NCBI GenBank assembly: GCA_902626605.1 | Contig: CACOFZ010000004.1 | Span: forward strand, 1 to 64,000 | Source of the DNA: an uncultured PS1 clade bacterium | GTDB taxonomy: Bacteria > Pseudomonadota > Alphaproteobacteria > MED-G09 | Length of the DNA stretch: 64,000 bases | Reading direction: 5' to 3' | The notes under the pieces: model-generated | Database searches by the model: none | What the model was told of the DNA's origin: nothing | The model's input: the letters and a program-made list of their open reading frames with translations, nothing else | In this document: piece by piece, positions 1 through 10,741 of the stretch | How positions within the stretch are numbered: position 1 is the stretch's first letter | How the letters are laid out: every line of letters starts with the position of its first letter | Made by a program: the position numbers and the translations under genes

Positions 1-1532
1 GACTCAATAACATGGTTATTTTCAGACAAGTAAATAGAAGATTGCCATAAGTATTGATAATCATGAGACATAAAATAATCAGCGAAGTAAATTCCTGAAA
101 AAATTGTTAGTATTGAAAGAATTATTAAAGGAAATAACATAACCCTTGGACTTTCGTGAATTTTTGAAAAAATTTCTGTTGAAATATTACTCTTACCATT
201 AAAAGTTAAAAATATAAGTCTCCATGAATAAAAGCTTGTAAGGAGAGCAGAAAATACTAACAAATAAAAAGCATAAAAATGTCCTTCAGTTTGTGAAACA
301 AATGCTGCTTCAATAATACCATCTTTAGAGTAGTAACCGGACATAAGAGGAGCCCCTGTTAATCCAAGTGTACCAATAAGCATAACTATCCATGTAAAAG
401 GTATAAGCTTATATAATCCTCCCATTTTTCTTATATCTTGCTCGTCAGATACTGCATGAATAACTGATCCAGAACCAAGAAATAAAAGTGCTTTAAAAAA
501 AGCATGAGTAAATAAATGAAAAATTGCAATTTGATACGCTCCAGATCCTAAAGCAACAAACATGTAACCAAGCTGAGAACATGTTGAGTAAGCTACTATC
601 CTTTTAATATCATTTTGAACTAGGGCAACTGTTGCAGCAAAAAAAGCAGTTGATGCACCAACAATAATTATAAAAGATAGAATTGATTGGGACATCTCAA
701 ATAATGGAGAACATCTGGCTACAAGGAAGATACCTGCTGTAACCATTGTTGCAGCATGAATTAATGCTGAAACTGGTGTAGGTCCCTCCATAGCATCAGG
801 AAGCCACGTATGAAGAAATAATTGGGCTGATTTACCCATTGCACCCATAAATAGAAAAAAACATGCTGTATTCAGAACATTAAAATCTATATTAAAAATT
901 GAAAAACTATTTGATGATAATTGTTTATTCATTGAAAAAATTGTATCGAAATCCAGAGAGCTGGTATGAAAAAATAAAATTGCAAGTCCTATCAAAAAAC
1001 CAAAATCTCCTACCCTATTAACTACAAAAGCTTTCATTGCAGCTGAATTTGCTGAGTCTTTTTTATGCCAAAAACCAATCAATAAATAAGAGGCTAATCC
1101 TACACCCTCCCATCCAAAAAATAATTGAAGGAAATTATTTGATGTAACAAGAATTAGCATTGCAAAAGTAAAAAAAGATAGATACGCAAAGAATCTAGTT
1201 TGGTGAGGATCGTGACTCATATAACCAATTGAATATATATGAACAAGAGAGGAAACAGATGTAACCACAACCAGCATAACAGAAGTTAATAAATCCAATC
1301 TTAAGGACCACTCAGTAGTTAAGTCCCCTGAACTCAACCATTCAAATAAAGGAACAACTAAATTATAACTTCCAGAAAGGGATAATTTCAAAAAATACAA
1401 GGATAAAAAAAAAGGAATAATTATCATTGTACATGAAAATGTATGACTAAGCATAAGATTTAATTTTTTTCCAAAAAAACCAGTTACTAAAGAACTTATT
1501 AATGGTAAGAATACTATTAAAAATAAGGCCAT
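1..1532 (-). CDS. nuoL: NADH-quinone oxidoreductase subunit L (partial, 3' end outside window)
   Basis: NuoL is the distal antiporter-like membrane subunit of complex I and one of its proton-pumping modules. The frame is open from ATG at 1532 to the window edge, so about 510 residues are visible and the C-terminus is missing; this is why the ORF track omits it. I read the family motifs VAYSTCSQLGYM and HAFFKALLFLGSGSVIHA, followed by SDEQDIRKMGGL, in a very hydrophobic protein. Its start overlaps the nuoK stop by one base (TAATG), so translation is probably coupled. It is the last visible gene of the nuo operon; nuoM and nuoN would be expected beyond position 1, but that is inference. Confidence 0.97.
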   Translation of the reverse strand, partial: MALFLIVFLPLISSLVTGFFGKKLNLMLSHTFSCTMIIIPFFLSLYFLKLSLSGSYNLVVPLFEWLSSGDLTTEWSLRLDLLTSVMLVVVTSVSSLVHIYSIGYMSHDPHQTRFFAYLSFFTFAMLILVTSNNFLQLFFGWEGVGLASYLLIGFWHKKDSANSAAMKAFVVNRVGDFGFLIGLAILFFHTSSLDFDTIFSMNKQLSSNSFSIFNIDFNVLNTACFFLFMGAMGKSAQLFLHTWLPDAMEGPTPVSALIHAATMVTAGIFLVARCSPLFEMSQSILSFIIIVGASTAFFAATVALVQNDIKRIVAYSTCSQLGYMFVALGSGAYQIAIFHLFTHAFFKALLFLGSGSVIHAVSDEQDIRKMGGLYKLIPFTWIVMLIGTLGLTGAPLMSGYYSKDGIIEAAFVSQTEGHFYAFYLLVFSALLTSFYSWRLIFLTFNGKSNISTEIFSKIHESPRVMLFPLIILSILTIFSGIYFADYFMSHDYQYLWQSSIYLSENNHVIE

Positions 1533-1840
1533 TATCCACTCATCTTGTTAATTTTATCGACTTCTATGTTTCCAGCATTTCTAAAATATACAACTAAAAT
1601 GGCTAGACCAATTGCAGCCTCTCCAGCTGCAACTGTTAAAATGAAAAGTGAAAAAATTTGACCAACTGAATCATTAAGAAAGGCTGAAAAAGCAACTAAG
1701 TTTATACTTATACTCAACAAAATAAGCTCTAAAGACATTAAGATTATAATGACATTTTTTCGATTCAAAAAAACGCCTATAACACCTATTGTAAAGAGCA
1801 TTGAGGATAAAATTAAATAATGACCTAGTTCAATTATCAT
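1532..1840 (-). CDS. nuoK: NADH-quinone oxidoreductase subunit K
   Basis: NuoK is a small three-helix membrane subunit of complex I (ND4L homologue) in the proton-translocation path. The conserved helix with its acidic residue is seen in [20 protein letters not shown], followed by a second glutamate in [18 protein letters not shown]. The ORF track starts at 1855 (107 aa). I prefer the internal ATG at 1840 (102 aa, the usual length), because AGAG lies 6 bases upstream and the protein then begins [11 protein letters not shown] as in relatives. The gene overlaps the end of nuoJ by 11 bp and shares a base with the nuoL start, so translation of nuoJ-K-L is likely coupled. Confidence 0.96.
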   Translation of the reverse strand: MIIELGHYLILSSMLFTIGVIGVFLNRKNVIIILMSLELILLSISINLVAFSAFLNDSVGQIFSLFILTVAAGEAAIGLAILVVYFRNAGNIEVDKINKMSG

Positions 1841-2447
1841 TATTAACTCTATCATTTAGTTTAATATCGACTAGCTCGATACTTGCCTTAGATTCTCTAT
1901 TAATTTGATTACTAATATTTTGGCGTCTTACATAATCTCTGTGTCGAAGAGTAAGAACTATGGCTCCAATCATTGCTACTAATAATATAAAACCAGCAAG
2001 TTGAAATTGCAGAAAATAATCTGTGTATATTAAATTTCCAAGTATCTCAGTATTAGATAAATTACTTATATATGATCTTCCGATAATTCTAAATTCATTG
2101 GAAAAAATTTCTGGAGTATAAATCATTAAACTAATTTCTAAAAATAGAATAGCTCCAATGAAAAGACCAAGAGGAAGAAATTTTTTAGTCTCTTTTTTGA
2201 TATTTTCAATATTAAAATCTAACATCATAATGACGAATAGAAATAATACAGCAACTGCCCCTACATAAACAATAACAAGTATTAATGCTAAAAACTCTGC
2301 TCCGGCTAATAGAAAAATGCCAGCAGCATTAACAAATGAAAAAATTAAAAAAAGGACTGAATTAATTGGATCTTTTGAAAATATAACCATCAAAGCAGAA
2401 AGGATGATTGTTGCTGAGAAAATATAAAAGAGAAATGCTGGAAACAT
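1830..2447 (-). CDS. nuoJ: NADH-quinone oxidoreductase subunit J
   Basis: NuoJ (ND6 homologue) is a membrane subunit of complex I between the quinone site and the antiporter-like subunits. The 205-residue protein starts with a hydrophobic helix and carries the typical segment [27 protein letters not shown], whose bulge-forming helix is the family hallmark. The C-terminal third is hydrophilic after [10 protein letters not shown], as in other alphaproteobacterial NuoJ. It lies 13 bp after nuoI and overlaps nuoK, consistent with the operon. Confidence 0.96.
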   Translation of the reverse strand: MFPAFLFYIFSATIILSALMVIFSKDPINSVLFLIFSFVNAAGIFLLAGAEFLALILVIVYVGAVAVLFLFVIMMLDFNIENIKKETKKFLPLGLFIGAILFLEISLMIYTPEIFSNEFRIIGRSYISNLSNTEILGNLIYTDYFLQFQLAGFILLVAMIGAIVLTLRHRDYVRRQNISNQINRESKASIELVDIKLNDRVNNDN

Positions 2448-2460
2448 AGTTTAAAAACGC

Positions 2461-2955
2461 CTATCGAAAAGGTGAGTCCCTCTCAATATTCTTTACTAAA
2501 GAAACTTCCCATCTATCGCCATTATCCATAAGTTTTTCTTTGCTGTATAAAAGTTCTTCTTTGGTTTCGGTGGCAAATTCAAAGTTTGGCCCCTCAACAA
2601 TAGCATCAACAGGACAAGCCTCTTGGCATAAACCACAATAAATACATTTAACCATATCAATGTCGTATCTAATTGTTTTTCTTACACCGTCGTTATCTCT
2701 TGGTCCCGCGTCTATTGTAATTGCCTGCGCAGGACAAACTGCTTCGCATAATTTACAGGCTATACAACGTTCTTCACCATTAGGATATCTTCTCAAAGCA
2801 TGTTCACCCCTAAATCTTGAGGATAATTTACCTTTTTCAAAAGGATAATTAATAGTGGCCTTTCTTTTAATTACGAAATATTTCATACCAACAAAATATG
2901 CTTTAATAAAATCCCACTGAAGATATGTTTTTAAAAAATTTAGAATAAATTTCAT
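2461..2955 (-). CDS. nuoI: NADH-quinone oxidoreductase subunit I, 2x[4Fe-4S]
   Basis: NuoI (TYKY homologue) carries clusters N6a and N6b, which pass electrons from the peripheral arm towards NuoB. Both ferredoxin motifs are intact: [12 protein letters not shown] and [12 protein letters not shown], each C-x2-C-x2-C-x3-C followed by proline. The N-terminal amphipathic segment (about 30 residues) would lie along the membrane. At 164 residues it has the usual alphaproteobacterial and mitochondrial length. It sits 8 bp after nuoH. Its clusters are presumably supplied by the SUF system encoded at 28.8-35.7 kb. Confidence 0.98.
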   Translation of the reverse strand: MKFILNFLKTYLQWDFIKAYFVGMKYFVIKRKATINYPFEKGKLSSRFRGEHALRRYPNGEERCIACKLCEAVCPAQAITIDAGPRDNDGVRKTIRYDIDMVKCIYCGLCQEACPVDAIVEGPNFEFATETKEELLYSKEKLMDNGDRWEVSLVKNIERDSPFR

Positions 2956-2963
2956 CTTAAGTC

Positions 2964-3968
2964 CTATGGTGCAATATCAAAAATTAATAAAAAACTTGCA
3001 GTTAAAACAACCCAGAACATAGAAATTGGAAGAAAAACTTTCCATCCCAATCTCATAAGCTGATCGTATCTATATCTTGGAACGAGGGCTTTAACCATTG
3101 AAAATAAATAGAAGACAAATGCAACTTTTAACATAAACCAAACCACCCCAGGTATAAGGGTAAACGGAGCAATATTAAATGGAGGTAGCCAACCTCCAAA
3201 AAACAAAATTGTAGTCATAGCGCACATTAAAAATGTTGCTGCTAGTTCACCTAAAAAATAAAGCATAAATAATGTTGATGAATATTCTGTTTGGTAGCCA
3301 GCAACCAATTCAGCTTCAGCCTCGGGTAAATCAAAAGGAGGTCTGTTTGTTTCAGCCAACGCTGAAACAAAAAAAATTATAAACATTGGAAATAAAGGAA
3401 AAACAAACCATAAATTTTTTTGAGCTATAACAATATCTGATAAATTTAATGAACCTACGCATAATAGAACAGCAATAATTACAAATCCAATTGATACTTC
3501 GTAAGAAACCATTTGGGCAGCAGATCTCATAGCCCCCATAAATGGATATTTTGAATTTGAAGCCCAGCCCCCCATCATTATCCCATATACTCCGAGAGAA
3601 GAAACAGCAAAAATATATAAAATTCCTACATTAATATCAGCAACAACCCAATTTTCTGCAAAGGGTATTACTGCCCAAGATGATAAAGCAACAAAACAAG
3701 TAACAATAGGCCCTAGGATAAAAATCATTTTGTTAGCTTTTTCAGGAATTATAATCTCTTTAAATAACAGTTTTAAAAGATCAGCTGCTGATTGAAGAAG
3801 GCCGAATGGTCCCACAACATTTGGTCCTTTTCTTAACTGAACAGCAGCCCATATTTTCCTGTCAGCATATATTCCAAAATAAGCCATTAGAAGCACAGCA
3901 ATCATTACTAATAATGATTGCAGAAAAATAATCATTAAGGGCATTATGTAACTTATAAAAAATGACAT
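2964..3968 (-). CDS. nuoH: NADH-quinone oxidoreductase subunit H
   Basis: NuoH (ND1 homologue) is the membrane subunit that forms the quinone channel with NuoB and NuoD. The diagnostic loop [20 protein letters not shown] is present near residue 210, as is [20 protein letters not shown] near the N-terminus, which contacts the hydrophilic arm. About eight membrane segments can be seen across 334 residues, the usual length. Its ATG directly abuts the nuoG stop codon, so the two genes are cotranscribed and probably translationally coupled. Confidence 0.98.
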   Translation of the reverse strand: MSFFISYIMPLMIIFLQSLLVMIAVLLMAYFGIYADRKIWAAVQLRKGPNVVGPFGLLQSAADLLKLLFKEIIIPEKANKMIFILGPIVTCFVALSSWAVIPFAENWVVADINVGILYIFAVSSLGVYGIMMGGWASNSKYPFMGAMRSAAQMVSYEVSIGFVIIAVLLCVGSLNLSDIVIAQKNLWFVFPLFPMFIIFFVSALAETNRPPFDLPEAEAELVAGYQTEYSSTLFMLYFLGELAATFLMCAMTTILFFGGWLPPFNIAPFTLIPGVVWFMLKVAFVFYLFSMVKALVPRYRYDQLMRLGWKVFLPISMFWVVLTASFLLIFDIAP

Positions 3969-6032
3969 TTAATCAATCGCCTGTTCTAATTTTTTTGAAA
4001 TATTGTTTCTCTCACACATCAATTTTGATGACCGAGTTATTGAGTTAGATAACCAAAAATTATTTAAAGAATCTGTAAAGATATGATCTTTTATATCTTT
4101 TGAGTTTAATTTTTTTGGAAATTTCTTGCTCGAAAGACAAAAATCTAAATCAGATAAGTTGGGATAATCATAAAATAAACTAGACCTTAATTCTTCGAAA
4201 CTTTTAAAAATATTTGATAAACCCATAGTTTTTGATATCAATGAAATAATTTCCCAGTCTTCCTTTGCTTCTCCAAGGGGGAAAGTAGCTCTTATAGACT
4301 CTTGAACTCTACCTTCAGTATTAATAAAAAGTCCATTTTGTTCATTAAATGAGGGAGATGGTAAAATTAAGTCGGCTATGTTCGCACCTTTATCACCATG
4401 ATGCCCCTGATAAATAATAAAACAATCATTTTTTTCGGATAAATCAATTTCATCAGCACCTAAAAGGAATAAAGTTGAAATATCTCCTGTTTTATAACTT
4501 TTAATAATTTGATCTAAATTTTTACCTTTTTCTCCCGGTAAAAAGCCAATTTCCATTGCCCCAGGCCTTGAAGCTGCAGTATGAAGAACGTTGAAACCAT
4601 TCCATTCATCTTTTAAAAAATTATACTTATGTGCTAACTCAATACACAGGTTTAAATAATCTTCTCCTTTATTTCCCCTCAAGGCACCTTGGCCAATAAT
4701 CATTAATGGTTTATTCATTTTTAATAAATTTTTACTAAATGAACTTTTACCATCAATTAAGTCATAAATTATCGCGGGGTCATCACCTAGAAATTTATAA
4801 TCATAATTTAAATCAACCTTTCTACCTAACAATCCAATGGAGTAGTTATTTTCTTTTGATTTTCTAATTAGTCTAGAGTTAATAATAGAGGCTTCAATTT
4901 TAGGGTTTGTACCAATTAATAAACAGCCATCAGATTCATCTATTCCTGATAATTTAGAGTTAAACAGCCATCTCTCTCTATCTCCGCTAATTTTGGAACC
5001 ATCTTGTCTGCATTCAGTGTTGGGAGACTTAATTGACTCCATTAATTTTTTTAATGCATATATAGACTCTATTGATGCTAGATCACCAATAATTGAAGCG
5101 ATTTTTTCAGGTTTAGTATTTAAAAACTTATCTGAAGCGACATCAAGGGCTTTTTCCCAACTTATTTGTCTAAGCTTACCATCTGTTCTAAGATAAGGTT
5201 TATCAATTCTTTGAAGGCTTAAGCCATCCCAAAAAAATCTTGTTTTATCAGAAATCCACTCTTCATTTATTTCATCATTGTTACGGGGTAAAACCCTCAT
5301 AACTTTATTACCTTTAGTATCTATTCTTATATTTGAACCTACAGCATCCATTATATCAATGGACTCTGTTTGCTTAAGCTCCCAGGGTCTTGCAGAGAAC
5401 GCATATGGTTTTGAAGTTAAGGCGCCAACAGGACATAAATCTATGACATTTCCAGATAATTCAGATTTAACAGCTACATCAAGATATGTTGTAATTTCCA
5501 TATCGCGACCTCTTCCAATAGCTCCTATCTCATCTGAACCTGAAACTTCAGTTGAAAAACGAACGCACCTAGTACAATGAATACATCTGTTCATTTCTGT
5601 TTTAATAAAAGGCCCCATATCCTTATTTTCAACAGAGCGTTTATTTTGTTCGTATCTACTTCCGCCTACTCCATAGGCAACTGACTGATCCTGTAAATCA
5701 CATTCACCACCTTGATCACAAATTGGACAATCAAGTGGATGGTTAATTAAAAGAAATTCCATGACCCCTTCTCGAGCCTTTTTCACTCTTTGTGTTTTTG
5801 TATGAATTTTTAAGCCATCAGAAACCTGCATTGCGCATGAAGCTACAGGTTTAGGACTCATCCCTCTTGCATCTTCAATATCAACCAGACACATTCTGCA
5901 ATTACCGGCAACAGAGAGTTTTTCATGATAACAGAATCTTGGTATTTCTACCCCAGAAATTTCACATGCCTGTATAATTGAGAGATTTTCTTCAACTTCA
6001 AAATCTTTTCCATCTATTATAATTTTAGGCAT
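3969..6032 (-). CDS. nuoG: NADH-quinone oxidoreductase subunit G
   Basis: NuoG (75 kDa homologue) holds several Fe-S clusters of the electron-input arm. In order I see a 2Fe-2S ferredoxin domain (CRMCLVDIEDARG and the later cysteine in PVASCAMQV), the His/Cys motif NHPLDCPICDQGGECDLQD, and the 4Fe-4S motif CIHCTRCVRF, followed by a molybdopterin-oxidoreductase-like fold without obvious cofactor function. At 687 residues it matches the shorter mitochondrial and alphaproteobacterial form rather than the roughly 900-residue enterobacterial form. The last 200 residues are the most divergent. It overlaps nuoF by one base (TAATG) and abuts nuoH. Confidence 0.97.
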   Translation of the reverse strand: MPKIIIDGKDFEVEENLSIIQACEISGVEIPRFCYHEKLSVAGNCRMCLVDIEDARGMSPKPVASCAMQVSDGLKIHTKTQRVKKAREGVMEFLLINHPLDCPICDQGGECDLQDQSVAYGVGGSRYEQNKRSVENKDMGPFIKTEMNRCIHCTRCVRFSTEVSGSDEIGAIGRGRDMEITTYLDVAVKSELSGNVIDLCPVGALTSKPYAFSARPWELKQTESIDIMDAVGSNIRIDTKGNKVMRVLPRNNDEINEEWISDKTRFFWDGLSLQRIDKPYLRTDGKLRQISWEKALDVASDKFLNTKPEKIASIIGDLASIESIYALKKLMESIKSPNTECRQDGSKISGDRERWLFNSKLSGIDESDGCLLIGTNPKIEASIINSRLIRKSKENNYSIGLLGRKVDLNYDYKFLGDDPAIIYDLIDGKSSFSKNLLKMNKPLMIIGQGALRGNKGEDYLNLCIELAHKYNFLKDEWNGFNVLHTAASRPGAMEIGFLPGEKGKNLDQIIKSYKTGDISTLFLLGADEIDLSEKNDCFIIYQGHHGDKGANIADLILPSPSFNEQNGLFINTEGRVQESIRATFPLGEAKEDWEIISLISKTMGLSNIFKSFEELRSSLFYDYPNLSDLDFCLSSKKFPKKLNSKDIKDHIFTDSLNNFWLSNSITRSSKLMCERNNISKKLEQAID

Positions 6033-7318
6033 TACTGCTCCACTAAAATTTTATTTTTTGTACTAATAAGCCTTTCTTCCATGTAACTTCTGAAATGTCT
6101 TATCAGCCCTTGAACAGGCCAAGCAGCAGCATCTCCTAGTGCACAAATACAATGACCTTCAATTCTTTTTGTTAAATCAAGAAGTGTATCAATCTCATCT
6201 ACTCTAGCACTGCCGTTTGCCATTTTTTCCATCATTTCCCATAGCCATGTTGTTCCCTCTCTACATGGAGTGCATTGCCCACAGCTTTCATGTTTGTAAA
6301 AATAAGAAATTCTTGAAATTGCCTTAATTAAATCAGTTGATTTATCCATTACTATTACAGCTGCAGTGCCTAAGCCAGAATTTACTGCTTTCAATGAGTC
6401 AAAATCCATAAGAACTGTATCACAAATATCCTTTGGAAGCATTGGTACTGATGATCCACCAGGAATTACAGCTAATAAATTATCCCAGCCACCTCTTACA
6501 CCACCAGCATGTTTCTCAATAAGATCTTTAAGAGGTATTCCCATTTCCTCTTCAACATTACATGGATTGTTTACATGTCCTGAAATACAAAAAATCTTTG
6601 TTCCAGTATTTCTCTCCCTGCCAAGAGATGAAAACCAATCCGCCCCTCTTCTTAAAATTGTCGGAACCACAGCTATACTCTCAACATTATTTACGGTAGT
6701 TGGACAGCCGTATAAGCCTGCAGTAGCGGGAAAAGGAGGTTTTAACCTAGGCATCCCTTTTTTTCCCTCTAAACTCTCTAATAAAGCCGTTTCCTCGCCG
6801 CATATATATGCTCCAGCTCCATGATGGATGTATATCTCAATATCTTCTCCAGAGTTGCATGCATTTTTTCCTACTAGACCGTTTTCATAAGCTTCATTTA
6901 GTGCGGTTTCTAATGATATCCTTTCATTATAAAACTCACCTCTAATGTAAATATAACAAATATTTGCACCCATAGCTTTGCAGGCGATAATACAGCCTTC
7001 GAGGAGTTTATGAGGTTCATTTCTAATTATATCTCTATCTTTACATGTACCGGGCTCAGACTCATCTGCATTTACAACTAAGTAATGGTTTTTACCAGTT
7101 GGTTCCTTTGGCATAAAAGTCCATTTTGTTGCAGTAGGAAAACCAGCGCCTCCTCTACCCCTAAGACCAGACTTTGTAAGCTCTTGAATTATTTGATCTC
7201 TATCTTTTTGCAAAATATCTCTTGTATTTGACCAGTCCCCTCTTTTTTTAGCATCAGCTAAATTTGGTGACTCAAAACCATATAGATTACTAAAGATTCT
7301 ATCTTCTTTTCTAAGCAT
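6032..7318 (-). CDS. nuoF: NADH-quinone oxidoreductase subunit F (NADH/FMN site)
   Basis: NuoF (51 kDa homologue) binds NADH and FMN and carries cluster N3; it is where electrons enter complex I. The NADH-binding glycine motif [13 protein letters not shown] lies near residue 55, the flavin-region sequence [17 protein letters not shown] near 170, and the 4Fe-4S ligands in [12 protein letters not shown] plus the later cysteine in [13 protein letters not shown]. At 428 residues it is full length. It overlaps nuoE by 8 bp and nuoG by one base. Confidence 0.98.
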   Translation of the reverse strand: MLRKEDRIFSNLYGFESPNLADAKKRGDWSNTRDILQKDRDQIIQELTKSGLRGRGGAGFPTATKWTFMPKEPTGKNHYLVVNADESEPGTCKDRDIIRNEPHKLLEGCIIACKAMGANICYIYIRGEFYNERISLETALNEAYENGLVGKNACNSGEDIEIYIHHGAGAYICGEETALLESLEGKKGMPRLKPPFPATAGLYGCPTTVNNVESIAVVPTILRRGADWFSSLGRERNTGTKIFCISGHVNNPCNVEEEMGIPLKDLIEKHAGGVRGGWDNLLAVIPGGSSVPMLPKDICDTVLMDFDSLKAVNSGLGTAAVIVMDKSTDLIKAISRISYFYKHESCGQCTPCREGTTWLWEMMEKMANGSARVDEIDTLLDLTKRIEGHCICALGDAAAWPVQGLIRHFRSYMEERLISTKNKILVEQ

Positions 7319-7898
7319 TTTGTTTACCCGTATTAATAGGTTCAGATGAAACTCTTCCTATTTGAGATCCAACTTTTATAGCCTTTTTCTTTTTTATATT
7401 GTTTATTAAATCAATCATATTTTCATAATTTAAATCTTCATAATAATCTTCATTTACCTGAACAGCCGGTGCGTTTACACAGGCACCAAGACACTCAACC
7501 TCAAGCCAACTTATACTTTCAGAGGAAACTTCACCCTCTTTTCCAACCAACTCAACACAAGCTTTTTTAATTTTATCAGACCCTCTTAACCAACAAGGTG
7601 TTGTTCCACAAACTTGAATAAAGTGGTCTCCAGTTGGTTTTAAATTAAACATTGAGTAAAATGTGGCTATTTCTAATACTCTCATTTTTGGCATCTCAAG
7701 AATTTCAGCAACTTTTGAAATAGCTTTTTCAGGAAGCCAACCTCCTGCTCTTTTTTGAGCTATATAAAGACTTGGAACAACAGCAGATTGCTTTCTATCT
7801 TTTGGATAGTTTTTTATAATCTTATCAATAAGCTCGTTGTCTTTCTTGCTGAAAGAAAATGTTTCTGGTTGATTGATATCTAATCTTTTTATAGTCAT
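7311..7898 (-). CDS. nuoE: NADH-quinone oxidoreductase subunit E, [2Fe-2S]
   Basis: NuoE (24 kDa homologue) is a thioredoxin-fold ferredoxin carrying cluster N1a beside NuoF. The four ligands are visible as [11 protein letters not shown] (C-x4-C) and [12 protein letters not shown] (C-x3-C). The N-terminal helical domain includes [12 protein letters not shown]. It is 195 residues long, with a poorly conserved basic tail after the fold. Its start overlaps the nuoD stop in an ATGA arrangement and its end overlaps nuoF, typical of tight translational coupling in this operon. Confidence 0.97.
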   Translation of the reverse strand: MTIKRLDINQPETFSFSKKDNELIDKIIKNYPKDRKQSAVVPSLYIAQKRAGGWLPEKAISKVAEILEMPKMRVLEIATFYSMFNLKPTGDHFIQVCGTTPCWLRGSDKIKKACVELVGKEGEVSSESISWLEVECLGACVNAPAVQVNEDYYEDLNYENMIDLINNIKKKKAIKVGSQIGRVSSEPINTGKQNA

Positions 7899-9073
7899 CT
7901 ATCAACCTCACCAAAAACCAAATCCAATGAACCTAGAATTGCTGATAGGTCAGGTAACAAATGCCCCTTACCAAGATAATCAATAGCTTGAAGATGTGCA
8001 AAACCTGGTGCGCGAATTTTACATCTATATGGTTTATTTGTTCCGTCAGATATCAAATAAACACCAAACTCTCCTTTAGGAGCTTCAATAGCTCTGTAGA
8101 CATCACCTGGCCCTACATCATAACCTTCTGTATATAATTTAAAATGATGAATAAGGGCTTCCATTGAAGATTTCATTTCTGCTCTTTTTGGTGGAGCTAT
8201 TTTTTTATCTTCACAAATTATTGGCCCAGGTTTCATTCTTTCAATAACTTGCTTAATAATTGAAATTGATTGACGACACTCTTCAACCCTAATCAAATAT
8301 CTATCATAATTATCACCGTTTTTTCCTACAGGAATTTGAAAATCAAGTTGATCATATATTTCATAGGGTTGAGTTTTTCTTAAATCCCAGTGATAACCTG
8401 AGCCTCTAGCCATAACTCCTGTTAAACCCCAATCTAAAACATCTTGTTTAGTAACAATACCTATATCAACATTTCTTTGTTTAAATATTCTATTTTCAGT
8501 AAGAAGACTCTCTAAATCGTCCAAAACTTTTAAAAATGGATCACAAAACTTAAAAATGTCATTAACTAAAGTTTCCTCAATATCTTGATGTACACCACCT
8601 GTTCTAAAATAAGCAGCATGAAGTCTTGAACCGCAGGCCCTTTCATAAAAGACCATGAGTTTTTCTCTCTCTTCCCAACCCCACAATGTTGGAGTTAATG
8701 CACCTACGTCCAAGGCTTGAGCCGGTACATTAATCATATGATTTAAAATTCTTCCAATTTCAGAGTATAAAACTCTTATACATTGAGCTCTTTCTGGGAC
8801 TTGAACATTTAAAAGACTCTCAACTGCAAGAGTGAAAGCATGCTCTTGATTCATTGGTGCAACATAATCTAAGCGATCAAAATAAGGCAAAGCTTGTAAA
8901 TATGTTTTATTTTCGATTAATTTTTCAGTACCTCTGTGAAGAAGACCAATATGAGGCTCCACTCTTTCAACGACCTCTCCATCTAAATCGAGAATGAGCC
9001 TTAATACACCGTGCGCAGCTGGATGCTGAGGACCAAAATTAACTCTAAATTTTTCACTAGTCTTATTTGTCAT
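7895..9073 (-). CDS. nuoD: NADH-quinone oxidoreductase subunit D
   Basis: NuoD (49 kDa homologue, related to the NiFe-hydrogenase large subunit) forms the quinone-reduction site with NuoB. It begins with [14 protein letters not shown], whose loop histidine lies at the quinone head group. It also has [12 protein letters not shown] and the C-terminal [20 protein letters not shown] and LVFGEVDR signatures. It is 392 residues, the normal length for a NuoD separate from NuoC. It overlaps the end of nuoC by 11 bp. Confidence 0.98.
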   Translation of the reverse strand: MTNKTSEKFRVNFGPQHPAAHGVLRLILDLDGEVVERVEPHIGLLHRGTEKLIENKTYLQALPYFDRLDYVAPMNQEHAFTLAVESLLNVQVPERAQCIRVLYSEIGRILNHMINVPAQALDVGALTPTLWGWEEREKLMVFYERACGSRLHAAYFRTGGVHQDIEETLVNDIFKFCDPFLKVLDDLESLLTENRIFKQRNVDIGIVTKQDVLDWGLTGVMARGSGYHWDLRKTQPYEIYDQLDFQIPVGKNGDNYDRYLIRVEECRQSISIIKQVIERMKPGPIICEDKKIAPPKRAEMKSSMEALIHHFKLYTEGYDVGPGDVYRAIEAPKGEFGVYLISDGTNKPYRCKIRAPGFAHLQAIDYLGKGHLLPDLSAILGSLDLVFGEVDR

Positions 9074-9686
9074 TGACTAAATCACTCTCTAAATCATTTT
9101 CAGGGTACTCAATACCCTCCCATGGACTTTCAAAGTCGAAACTTCTAAATTCTTGTTTTAGTTCAACAGGTTCATACACAACTCGCTTTTTTGACTCGTC
9201 ATATCTTACCTCAACATAACCAGTTAAAGGGAAGTCTTTCCTTAATGGATGACCTTCAAAGCCATAATCAGTAAGTAATCTTCTAAGATCTTTATTACCT
9301 TTAAAATTAATTCCAAATAAATCATATGCCTCTCTTTCATACCATTCCGCACAAGGAAAAAGTTTTGAAACACTTATTATTGAGTCATTGTTATCAGTAA
9401 AAGTTTTTACTCTAATTCTTGAGTTATTTGACATCGATAAAAGGTTGTAAACAACTTGAAATCTTATTTCATTCTCTGGCCAGTCGACACCGCATAAATC
9501 AGTTAGTTGAGAAAATAAGAAATCTTCACCATCTCTCAAAAACTTTAACAAATCATAAAGGTTTTCATTATCAACATATATAGAAAGATCATTTGCAGAA
9601 ACTTCAGTTTTTACAATAAGTGCTCTTATTTTCGAGTTACTTTCAATGTCATTTATTAATTGAGAATAATTTTTTTGTTTATACAT
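9063..9686 (-). CDS. nuoC: NADH-quinone oxidoreductase subunit C
   Basis: NuoC (30 kDa homologue) is a structural subunit of the peripheral arm that contacts NuoD and NuoB. The family signature is seen in [20 protein letters not shown] followed by [22 protein letters not shown]. At 207 residues it is a separate NuoC, not the NuoCD fusion found in enterobacteria. It sits 8 bp after nuoB and overlaps nuoD by 11 bp. Confidence 0.97.
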   Translation of the reverse strand: MYKQKNYSQLINDIESNSKIRALIVKTEVSANDLSIYVDNENLYDLLKFLRDGEDFLFSQLTDLCGVDWPENEIRFQVVYNLLSMSNNSRIRVKTFTDNNDSIISVSKLFPCAEWYEREAYDLFGINFKGNKDLRRLLTDYGFEGHPLRKDFPLTGYVEVRYDESKKRVVYEPVELKQEFRSFDFESPWEGIEYPENDLESDLVNDK

Positions 9687-9694
9687 TCTAACTT

Positions 9695-10201
9695 CTATCT
9701 TTCAACAGTCCCAATTCTTCTTATTTTTTTCTGTAATTGTAAAATTCCATACATTAGAGCCTCTGCTGTAGGAGGACATCCAGGTACATAAATATCAACA
9801 GGAACAATTCTATCGCAACCTCGAACAACTGAATAAGAGTAATGATAGTATCCACCGCCATTTGCACATGAACCCATAGAGATTACATAGCGAGGCTCTG
9901 GCATTTGATCATAAACTTTTCTTAATGGTCCAGCCATTTTATTAGTTAATGTTCCAGCTACAATCATAACATCAGATTGCCTAGGTGATCCTCTTGGAGC
10001 AGTACCAAATCTCTCTAAATCATATCTAGGACCATTTGCTTGAAACATTTCTATCGCGCAACAAGCAAGACCAAACGTCATCCAGTGCAATGATCCAGTT
10101 CTAGCCCAATTAATTAATGACTCTGATGAAGTCACAAAAAACCCTTTATCAGTCATTTCAGACTGGAAATTTTCTGCATTACTTTTGGAAATTAATCCCA
10201 T
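9695..10201 (-). CDS. nuoB: NADH-quinone oxidoreductase subunit B, cluster N2
   Basis: NuoB (PSST homologue) carries the terminal cluster N2, which reduces ubiquinone. The tandem-cysteine motif [10 protein letters not shown] and the later ligands in [19 protein letters not shown] and [14 protein letters not shown] are all intact. The ORF track begins at 10222, but I place the start at ATG 10201 (168 aa, MGLISKSN) because GGAG lies about 8 bases upstream and the overlap with nuoA drops from 31 to 10 bp. Confidence 0.97.
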   Translation of the reverse strand: MGLISKSNAENFQSEMTDKGFFVTSSESLINWARTGSLHWMTFGLACCAIEMFQANGPRYDLERFGTAPRGSPRQSDVMIVAGTLTNKMAGPLRKVYDQMPEPRYVISMGSCANGGGYYHYSYSVVRGCDRIVPVDIYVPGCPPTAEALMYGILQLQKKIRRIGTVER

Positions 10202-10557
10202 TCTAATGCTCCTTTTTTCCATTCATAAATAAAACCGATAGTTAAAATTGTTAAAAAGAGCATCATTGAGAAAAACCCAAAGAAACCAATGTCTCCAAAA
10301 ACTATTGCCCATGGAAAAAGAAAGGCTACTTCTAAATCAAAAATAATAAATAAAATAGCAACTAAATAAAATCTTATATCAAATTTTGACCTGGCATCAT
10401 CAAAAGGATCAAAACCACATTCATATGGAGATAATTTCTCAGAGTCAGGGTTTTTTGGTGCAATTAAAAGTGGAGGTAAAATAAGCAACAGGGTAATAAA
10501 TAAGGACAAGCCCATAAAGACAACTATCGGTAAATAATCTTGCAGTATACCAGGCAT
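10192..10557 (-). CDS. nuoA: NADH-quinone oxidoreductase subunit A
   Basis: NuoA (ND3 homologue) is a three-helix membrane subunit close to the quinone site. The conserved loop [44 protein letters not shown] is present, including the cysteine that in mitochondria takes part in the active/deactive switch. It is 121 residues, the normal length. A good ribosome-binding site (AAGGAG) stands 6 bases before ATG. It is the first gene of the nuo operon; a candidate promoter lies about 40-65 bp upstream. Confidence 0.97.
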   Translation of the reverse strand: MPGILQDYLPIVVFMGLSLFITLLLILPPLLIAPKNPDSEKLSPYECGFDPFDDARSKFDIRFYLVAILFIIFDLEVAFLFPWAIVFGDIGFFGFFSMMLFLTILTIGFIYEWKKGALEWD

Positions 10558-10594
10558 ACTATTGCTCCTTTATCCCCCTCATATATTTGAGAGC

Positions 10595-10622
10595 AATATA
10601 TCCTTTGGGGTTAGGAATGCAA
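10595..10622 (-). promoter_or_regulatory. candidate sigma-70 promoter for the nuo operon
   Basis: Reading the minus strand there is TTGCAT (-35-like), a 16-base spacer and TATATT (-10-like). The -10 lies about 40 bases before the nuoA start. Matches are partial and the region is AT-rich, so chance occurrence is possible. Confidence 0.35.
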
Positions 10623-10741
10623 TAAAATTCGAAAGAATTTGTAGGTTAAATAAAAATAAAAAATTTTGCAAATAAACCCAGAATAATCTTAATTTTAATA
10701 TTTAAAAAAAAAATTGAAGTTTCAGTATTTATAAAAAATAT

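Noticed and set aside
6366-6824. 152-aa plus-strand ORF inside nuoF
   Set aside because: Antisense shadow of an intact NuoF; no domain.
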